Source: Antedon mediterranea (lineage: Eukaryota > Echinodermata > Crinoidea > Comatulida > Antedonidae). From it: a DNA stretch of 64,000 nucleotides. The stretch is taken from the NCBI RefSeq assembly GCF_964355755.1, contig NC_092671.1, positions 12,440,501-12,504,500 on the forward strand. The letters are read 5' to 3'. Made by a program: the position numbers and the translations under genes. Shown one piece after another: positions 57,610 to 64,000 of the stretch; positions within the stretch are counted from its first letter, which is position 1, and every line of letters starts with the position of its first letter. A model generated the notes under the pieces. It saw nothing but the letters and a program-made list of their open reading frames with translations. It made no database searches and was not told the origin of the DNA.

Positions 57610-57817
57610 CTATTCTAGAGCATCCTGGTTGTTTTTCTCACGGAAAAAGTACACAATCCGTCTTGTACCATCAGGCTTCTTCTGTGAAAGGAATATCTTG
57701 GCCATGTCAACAAATGAAGAAACTGTGGATGAAAAAAAGGAAACATTATTATATACAGTATTCAAATAACAAAATTCAGAAACCAATACCTTCTGTAGGC
57801 AGCATCTTGGGTACCAT
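57610..57817 (-). CDS. Putative two-exon 46-residue ORF, minus strand, in the transposon
   Basis: Exon 1 57817-57790 (MVPKMLPTE, donor gtattg); exon 2 57722-57610 after acceptor tttcatccacag, giving SSFVDMAKIFLSQKKPDGTR then RIVYFFREKNNQ and a TAG stop. Phases agree (1 to 1). Codon choice looks coding but I recognise no family. A different upstream exon could shift the frame. Likely a transposon protein remnant. Confidence 0.33.
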
Positions 57818-58755
57818 TGCGATGAATTGCACTTGGATGAAGAGAGGAAGGCCTAGCTTATTTTAGCTAGCCTAGCCCTAGCTAGCTAGGTAAACCTACT
57901 CTACTAGAAGTTTGTTTTAATTAGGGGCCTAGTTCTAGAACTTTCATTTTATGTTAGCCTGGTATTTTTGACTTATTTAACAATTGAAAAACTAAAACAG
58001 GTTGCCTGACAGAATAGCAATAGGTGGCCGATAGGCCTAGCAACAGCGTCTATCTGGAATAGCATGTGGGCGGAGCTTACCAGCATCTCGCCGCCGAAAC
58101 TGAGTAAAGGTGGTTCAGAAATCTTTTATTTTTGGTATTTGGTCGGAATTGGTCGCAAATAAAAACGGGACCACAATATATATAGATGTTATTGGTTTCA
58201 CATATCTGAGCTAGACATTAGGCAATTTTAGGCATATGTCTCTAAATGCTGATATAAAAGACGATACATTTCGTAAAAGGCCATTGCATACTTACCGAAA
58301 ATCCACCTAAAAAGCGTGTTTCTTTGTGAAAATATACATTTTAAAAAATGGAAACGCTTGTGTAACGTGTGCAAAATAGTCTCAAATCAGTCGTTAAGTG
58401 TTAAACCACTTATTTTATTTTAAAAAACCAAAAAGGATTTCTGAAAAAAAACGACTGGTAACAAGTCTAATGCCAATCTACACGTTGGTGGCAGCATATT
58501 CAGTAATTGGCGGTGCCGCGCGTATGGGACCAAAGGGGAAGTTAGTTTATTCATAAAACAATAGAGAACAATAGCGATTTAATTGCATTAACACGCCTCA
58601 ACGGCTCGTGAGTTTTCCATGTAATTTAACTCTTCCCTGGGAATACCCTCTTTGAGGAAATGGACGAACCCATTTGCTATGGCTTTTCTTAAATCTTAAT
58701 AATAGGCCTACAGTAAATACATTCGATAGTCAAATTCGGTTGTTATTTCACCAAG

Positions 58756-58840
58756 ATGGGATCGTCGAAGTATCTAGGATTATTGATCATTTTTACCAGT
58801 GTTTTTTGTATTGATAGCTTTAGCTGGAGCCACTGTAATG
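58756..58840 (+). CDS. GM2A: GM2A-like gene 1, exon 1 (signal peptide)
   Basis: Starts MGSSKYLGLLIIFTSVFC, a hydrophobic signal sequence, then FSWSHCN. 85 nt, phase 1 out at gtatgc. The next gene's first exon has the same length and layout. Confidence 0.88.
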
Positions 58841-60319
58841 GTATGCATATTTCATTTTTTGTTTGTATTTTAAAGTTAGACCCGATTCAACATTTTAAAT
58901 AGTGAAGGGGTGAAATGTGTTCCACTTCGAGTCCTTTAAAAATATAATTTATTATATTGCAACATTTTAAAATTAGTTAATACATAAATAACTTTTCATT
59001 ATTATGTTCTGTGTCCTGTATAGAACATTTTTGCTACAGTATGTAATTTACCATTTATCAAGTACCGTCAAAAGTAAAATTTGGATAAAATAAAAATAAA
59101 TTCGGTGAGAAGTTGATTATGATTATATTTCCGTTCGTATAAAAATTACGAATAATGTATTTTAATAGGCCGCTAATAAAGATTTGACCAACATCACTTG
59201 GTCGCCCTCTCCTTTCATATTTCATAAACCATGTAGCCTACATATTTGCAATTATGTCTTATCCATTATATCCATTTTTTTTTGTAGAACAAAACCTATT
59301 AATTATTGAAACAATGAGCCTAAAATCGTCATTACAAACGCACAATGTTACTACAATGCGAGCTGTGAATCGTGTTTCTGCAACTTGGTACTCTACCATG
59401 CTCTAATTTTACTCCAAACAACTTGCGCGCAAATACGATCGAAAACAGAAATTTTATATTAAAAATTCATATTTTTCATCGTCACTTTAGGCTACACATG
59501 GAGTAAAAAATCCCTCCATGCTTTACCATGTATCAGGGTATTGTTGTGTGTTATCGGTGTGAAATTTGAGTTGTAAGCTAATCATGCCGTATAATTAACT
59601 TTGGTTGAATTAATGTGATGAACAGTTGTTTATTTATCGGATTCAGCCTGAAAACCATGAAAACGAAAGAGGAAACAATCCTAGATTTGCTTTAGAGTAT
59701 GGAGTAAAGAATAGAGCCTACTCCATGTTTAGAGCCCAACGTCAACATAAAATAATACATTTTCAGTAGGCCTGGATTTGAGAATATGATTACGTTTCCG
59801 TTCGTCCCAGGCCGGATGGGCATAACAGAATACAATAACAATTTATTTGCCAAAAAATACAATTCAGTGGTGCATCAATTGCATATCAAACTAGTAAAAC
59901 AAACAGCGTAATTTGCATTTACATCACAACTATTAGAGGAATCAACAATTAAAAAATCGAAAACAAATTTCAACAAAATACAAATACAATCAAATAACTC
60001 GCCCTCCCTTTAAAAATAATCTTCATATTCAATTTAACAGGACATTCACGTGGTGGTGCTCAGCGAAAGGTCATTTTCAAACATCTACAAATGTCGCCTG
60101 ATCCTATAGTTTTGCCCGGGACAATTCGTATAGATTTCGAGGCTGAAGTATCTGGCGATATCGAGTCACCTATGTCACTGGAAGTCAAAATTTGGAAGTT
60201 TGTCAAATTGTTCTGGTCCACATCTAGGATCCGGATTTATGGCTGTTGGTAAGTGGTTGGGTTACTTTATATTTAAGTGATTTGTGTTATGGTTGTATTT
60301 TTTTAAATGAATAAAAAAA

Positions 60320-60350
<31 letters not shown>

Positions 60351-61442
60351 AAAGTGGTTGGGTTGTTTTTTTTATCGATTTATTCATCGATTTTATGTAT
60401 TCATCCAAACGTCTGTTTTTCGTTTTTTAGCATTTTGGGCTTGCTTTTACTTATTATTGTTTTCTTAGGCAGCCAATGGAAGAGTGAACTTAATTAATTT
60501 AAATTTATTTCATTCTTCTCTGGGCAGCCATACCACCTGGTGACTATATAAACTATATGCCTAACTCTACATATGAGCTAAAATTAAATAAAAGTGAATT
60601 TCCCCTACGAAAAGATTCGTTAGAATCGCTCTAGTAATGCACAAATAACTCTCTCTGTATGTTAATTTAATTTCGTATATTAAATTTTATCTTTTAGTTC
60701 TTATAATGACATTTGCAAAAGCGTGGGTGCTGGGACTACTTGTTCGGATGAATTTCTGGTAAACTGCAATGACTGCACTTGCCCTCCGACCGCTGGACTG
60801 TACAATACAAGCAGAAGTTCTGTTTCAATGACTGTCAATACACTTCCATTTTATATGTCATTTCTTGCTAGTGTAAGTATTTAATATTTATTTATTTATC
60901 TATTCTCAATTGATTAATTGGAATTAGGTCCTCCGTGTACCCACCAAAGCCACGACTGAAACAGAGAATGACCTATACCTTCAACTCTTCTGAAATATGC
61001 ACTGGGTATTTTTAAAAGTGCACACGAGCCATATGAGAAGTAAGACGAAAGTGTGTGAAAGATAATTATGTGCTCGATGTATGTCCCTTTAGAACATGTG
61101 TAATGTTATATTTATCTATATAGGCCAACTTTTTGCTTTCTTTGATTTTAGGGAAAGTTTGAAACTCACCTCATCTTGAAGGATGGAAACGGTAATGTAT
61201 TAGACTGCCTAGATTTACTCCTTCAAATCCAAACTGTATCGAATGATAAAAAAGAAGTACCTCATAAACCTAAAGAAACTTTAAACGAGAAAAAGGAGCA
61301 AACTTATAAACCAGTGATGCCTAATTACTGTTACCCCGAGGAGAAAAACACAGAAGAGATAAGCATGATTATGCCGATAACCGACAACTCAGAAGATGCG
61401 TTTATAACTGTCGTAACAGACACAACAACAGGAACTAACTAA
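58756..61442 (+). CDS. GM2A: GM2 ganglioside activator-like protein, complete gene (4 exons)
   Basis: Exons 58756-58840, 60041-60248, 60698-60872 and 61152-61442; all phases agree and give 252 residues. Family role: lysosomal or secreted lipid-transfer protein of the MD-2-related/GM2-activator fold, presenting glycolipids to hydrolases. Evidence: a signal peptide (about 1-21) followed by FSWSHCNG, matching the mature start of GM2A; a PGTIRIDFEAEVSGDIESPM strand region; CCSYNDIC and CNDCTCPPTAGLY cysteine motifs; and the end KDGNGNVLDCLDLLLQI. Oddity: human GM2A ends just after this point, whereas here about 65 Lys/Glu/Thr-rich residues follow. AATAAA signals at 61823 and 61829 fit a 3' end near 61.85 kb. 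Confidence 0.9.
60041..60248 (+). CDS. GM2A: GM2A-like gene 1, exon 2
   Basis: Encodes the beta-cup strands, with LPGTIRIDFEAEVSG and MSLEVKIWKFVKLFW, ending IYGC. Acceptor atttaacag, donor gtaagt, phase 2 out (split Cys codon). Confidence 0.9.
60698..60872 (+). CDS. GM2A: GM2A-like gene 1, exon 3
   Basis: Cys-rich segment CSYNDICKSV...CNDCTCPPTAGLYNTS, matching the disulfide-bonded part of GM2A, then SVSMTVNTLPFYMSFLAS. Donor gtaagt, phase 0 out. Confidence 0.9.
61152..61442 (+). CDS. GM2A: GM2A-like gene 1, exon 4 with extended tail
   Basis: First about 30 residues complete the GM2A fold (GKFETHLILKDGNGNVLDCL). The remainder is hydrophilic and acid/base-rich (KKEVPHKPKETLNEKKEQ and a Thr/Asp-rich end TTTGTN) before TAA at 61440-61442. 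No membrane segment is seen in the tail. Confidence 0.87.
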   Translation, partial: GKFETHLILKDGNGNVLDCLDLLLQIQTVSNDKKEVPHKPKETLNEKKEQTYKPVMPNYCYPEEKNTEEISMIMPITDNSEDAFITVVTDTTTGTN

Positions 61443-61822
61443 CATAGAATCATTTTCTTATAGAATTTGTTGTTTCTTGACAAGAATAATTATAGTGTAG
61501 GCCTCCTACGCGTGAGGCCTTTCCCATTATGCGTGCAGCGGTATAGCCTCCTCTCATCCGATGGATTATACTTAGATTTTGGCGAGTACAAACATGCATG
61601 TTATCCTCATTAACTAAATCTCGACCTTTGTAATAGGCGATAACCAATTTTCTGGAAAAATTTTATTTTAGTGTATAAGTTACTACGGTACTTTCTTCTC
61701 TGTCCCATTTAAAGTTCGTATTGAAGATTCCGATTTTTATTAAGAACTGTAATATAAATGAATTCATTGTACGTGGTATAACCTCAATATTTTCTTTCTA
61801 TTATGATATATTGTGATAAAAT

Positions 61823-61834
61823 AATAAAAATAAA
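61823..61834 (+). promoter_or_regulatory. Polyadenylation signals of GM2A-like gene 1
   Basis: Two overlapping-range AATAAA hexamers (61823-61828 and 61829-61834), about 380 bp after the stop codon and 235 bp before the start of gene 2. Confidence 0.45.
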
Positions 61835-62068
61835 AAGATAATTTTGCAAGCGTTTTGTTATTTTTCACGACAGGTTATTTAAAGTTATGTAATTATAAAT
61901 TCCAACTTATCAGTACACGTCTTAACATTATACCTATTTTCAAATGGAACAGTCTGTTGTTCATCTTTGGTGGACTGGTAGGTATTTCTTTACTGAAATT
62001 CATCAAACTTAGTTGGGACCGTCACAGTTGTACTGCTTTACTTGAAAACGTTCAACACCTTGTTATCA

Positions 62069-62153
62069 ATGGACCGACATCAATACTGTGTTTTTATTTT
62101 TGTGTTGCTGTTTTACTCGATTGAATCCAGGTTTAGTTGGCGGTATTGTAACG
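62069..62153 (+). CDS. GM2A: GM2A-like gene 2, exon 1
   Basis: ATG followed by a hydrophobic signal core (VFIFVLLF) and the family motif FSWRYCNG across the junction; donor gtaaac, phase 1. Confidence 0.82.
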
Positions 62154-64000
62154 GTAAACCTGTTTTTCTTGTATTATTATTAGTAAAATTGTATGTGGCA
62201 ATCATCATTTCCATGTATTGACAATTAAGTATAGGCATATTGTAGTACTGTATTGTTCTAGTTAAGATTATTCTCTTTAAGTGTCCATGTACTCAAAGCG
62301 CATTGTTGATTCTGTAAGAAATTTGTAAAAGTTAAAGAAATAAAATCGTAATAATAATATACGGTAATTAGGAAAAATAAAATACAAAATAAGAAAGACT
62401 TACTTAGCTATTTTAGTTAGGTGCTCACATTTTAGCTGTAAATTTAAAGTACAGACCTAATATACTTGCACAAAGTTTAATTCATGCAGATGCCGTACTG
62501 AAAGGTAAAGATATATCTACAATCCCGTACTTACCAAGAATTTTATAACTTTCTAACGTTTATACTTTTGTTTCTCTGTTTAAATTGTAGGCCTAATCCA
62601 ACAGTTTCATGCCCTTTCTGCTGATTAGAATTTTAATATTTTTATACCTAAATAAATAATCGTTTTCTATAGGGTACTTTGATTTGTAGGCATTTTGCAT
62701 TAGTTTGATTCTCGCTGAAATCCATTACTACGGTACCATATTCTAGAAGATATTATGGTTGAACGATACTTCGCATAGGTTTGATATAGCTGTCAATTTC
62801 AGTTAGTATTATATAACGTCATATAACATTTCATTAACACGACATGATGTCAATATAATTGGACCACACACATACAACTGCAAAGTCTTGTTACAATATC
62901 AGAAATTAAATCTTCAAAGACAGGAGATTAACCGCCTACCATGATGGGTTGTGTGGCAACTGGTACACTCGCAACATTTAACAACGCGTGATGTACCGCC
63001 TGTTTCTTAGTATGGGTGGTATTGAGTGTGAGCCAACTGTAGTGTTAAAAGAATGTTTGATCTTATCTTATAGGCCTATATAAGATAATTATTCCATAGG
63101 TGTAATCAATGGGAGTATTGTCAAAATATACAAATGTAATCAAGGTGTATCAACGTTTACCATCCAACGACTGCATCCCACTGTTTAACACAGTTTGTGT
63201 TTAATTCGGTAAAACATAGGATTTTTGTTTGTGATAATAAGGAACGGTTTTTCTTTATTTTCTGATGGTTATTTGACTCAATTATTTCTAGGCCGGCAAA
63301 CATCTGATGTAGTATCTATTGACTCTCTAAATATCTCACCAAAACCCATTCGCCTGCCAGGAACAATCAACATTGAATTTTATACGCAGCTCCATGGAAA
63401 TCTGACTGGACCGTTGTCGGTGAAAGCCGACATATGGAGAGTAAAGAAAAGACGATTCACCACCATGCGGACAAAAATACCCGGATGTTGGTATGTTTAA
63501 AATAAAGTTTCATGTTGTTATTTGAATGTTACAATAGTTAAAACAACCACGTAGTGATTTAGATCTTGCTATCACTTTAATCAGTGTTTTAAGTTTAGAA
63601 CTACGTGGCTGATGTAAAGATTGTAGACTTGTAATTGTAGTTTTTCGCCAGGGAGTTGAGTAATTAGATCAATTACAATCCTGTTGGTGCAGTACCCGCT
63701 GCTTACTTGGGCTCGAATCTAACCACTAGCCATCAGCACTAGCTCGGTGGTCTAGAGGTATGAACGCCAGACTAGTGATCTGGAGGTCGTGGGTTCGAGT
63801 CCCACCCGAGAACTACTTGCGAATTTGTTCCGAGTATTCTCAAATGTACGTACCCTACTAAATTAATACGGTTTATCATTTCTAACAATGATTTTCCTTT
63901 TAGTAACTATAACAACTTGTGCGCTGAGATGTCAACACATGACGAATGTCCATCTTACCTGACGTCCAACAACATTCCTTGTACCTGCCCACCAACACCT
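62069..64000 (+). CDS. GM2A: Second GM2 activator-like gene (partial, cut by window end)
   Basis: Tandem paralogue 627 bp after gene 1, same strand. Exons 62069-62153 (signal peptide MDRHQYCVFIFVLLFYSIES then FSWRYCN), 63292-63490 (RLPGTINIEFYTQLHGNLTG and IPGC) and 63904 to beyond 64000 (CNYNNLCAEMSTHDECPS, CTCPPTP). Exon 1 is 85 nt as in gene 1; exon 2 is 9 nt shorter; phases 1 and 2 are the same. The last exon and stop lie outside the window. Confidence 0.88.
63292..63490 (+). CDS. GM2A: GM2A-like gene 2, exon 2
   Basis: Acceptor atttctag; PIRLPGTINIEF aligns with the VLPGTIRIDF of gene 1; ends IPGC before gtatgt, phase 2. Confidence 0.88.
63741..63813 (+). tRNA. tRNA-Thr(AGT)-like unit in intron 2 of GM2A-like gene 2
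   Basis: CCAGA-CTAGTGA-TCTGG anticodon arm (AGT), perfect T arm GTGGG-TTCGAGT-CCCAC, good A and B boxes. The first two acceptor pairs do not match (AG opposite AA) and the D stem is weak. It may be a SINE head or tRNA pseudogene rather than a working gene. Confidence 0.45.
63904..64000 (+). CDS. GM2A: GM2A-like gene 2, exon 3 (truncated by window)
   Basis: Acceptor ccttttag; encodes NYNNLCAEMSTHDECPSYLT and CTCPPTP, the same Cys spacing as in gene 1. Open to the last base. Confidence 0.86.

Larger units (their letters stand above)
56047..58639. mobile_element. 2.6-kb DNA transposon with perfect 33-bp TIRs and 7-bp target duplication
   Basis: CAGGGAAGAGTTAAATTACA...CG at 56047-56079 is exactly inverted at 58607-58639. 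GGAATAC is present outside both ends (56040-56046, 58640-58646). A second inverted block CGCGCGGCACCGCC lies at 56102-56115 and 58509-58522. The ends are CpG-rich and the middle AT-rich. The CAGGG ends recall hAT elements, but 7 bp does not fit the usual 8; a P-like family is possible. No intact transposase. Confidence 0.85.

Noticed and set aside
61855-62124. 89-codon plus frame
   Set aside because: It overlaps exon 1 of the second GM2A-like gene in another frame; the ATG at 62069 with signal peptide and FSWRYCN motif is far better supported.

Overview
The window is AT-rich animal genomic DNA with short exons, large introns and many small repeats. It looks like an invertebrate deuterostome, most likely an echinoderm. 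That is an inference from a kalirin-type protein that keeps both a fibronectin domain and a kinase domain, a tandem pair of GM2-activator genes, and the style of the tRNA-derived and MITE repeats. No bacterial gene, operon or CRISPR array is present.

Positions 1-13340 hold no exon I can support. They contain two degenerate tRNA-Val-like units, a cluster of three related MITEs (4.3-6.0 kb), a 15-unit 12-bp minisatellite, and an 0.8-kb inverted-repeat element touching it (7.3-8.3 kb).

Positions 13341-53251 hold the main gene, on the + strand: a kalirin/Trio-family Rho guanine-nucleotide exchange factor. I could follow 30 exons whose splice phases all agree; together they encode 1493 residues plus a stop. 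Domain order is basic/acidic N-terminal region, DH (second GEF), PH, serine-rich linker, SH3, Ig, FN3, protein kinase. The spectrin-repeat and GEF1 half is absent, and the first exon has an in-frame stop just before its ATG. This is therefore either a GEF2-only (Duet-like) isoform start or a short gene. A second possible first exon lies at 25515-25661 and joins in phase to exon 4. The introns carry SINEs, palindromic MITEs, minisatellites, a convincing type I hammerhead ribozyme (17201-17249, minus strand), and a PIF/Harbinger-like element whose pre-insertion site is preserved in a nearby duplicate.

Positions 53252-58755 hold a 3' minisatellite and then a 2.6-kb DNA transposon (56047-58639) with perfect 33-bp terminal inverted repeats and a 7-bp target duplication. 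It ends 117 bp before the next gene. From 58756 to the right edge are two tandem GM2-activator-like genes on the + strand: one complete (four exons, 252 residues, with an unusual C-terminal tail) and one cut by the window end.

The kalirin-like protein would act at the inner face of the plasma membrane on Rho-family GTPases. The GM2-activator-like proteins are predicted secreted or lysosomal lipid-binding proteins. Nothing in the sequence links the two functionally.
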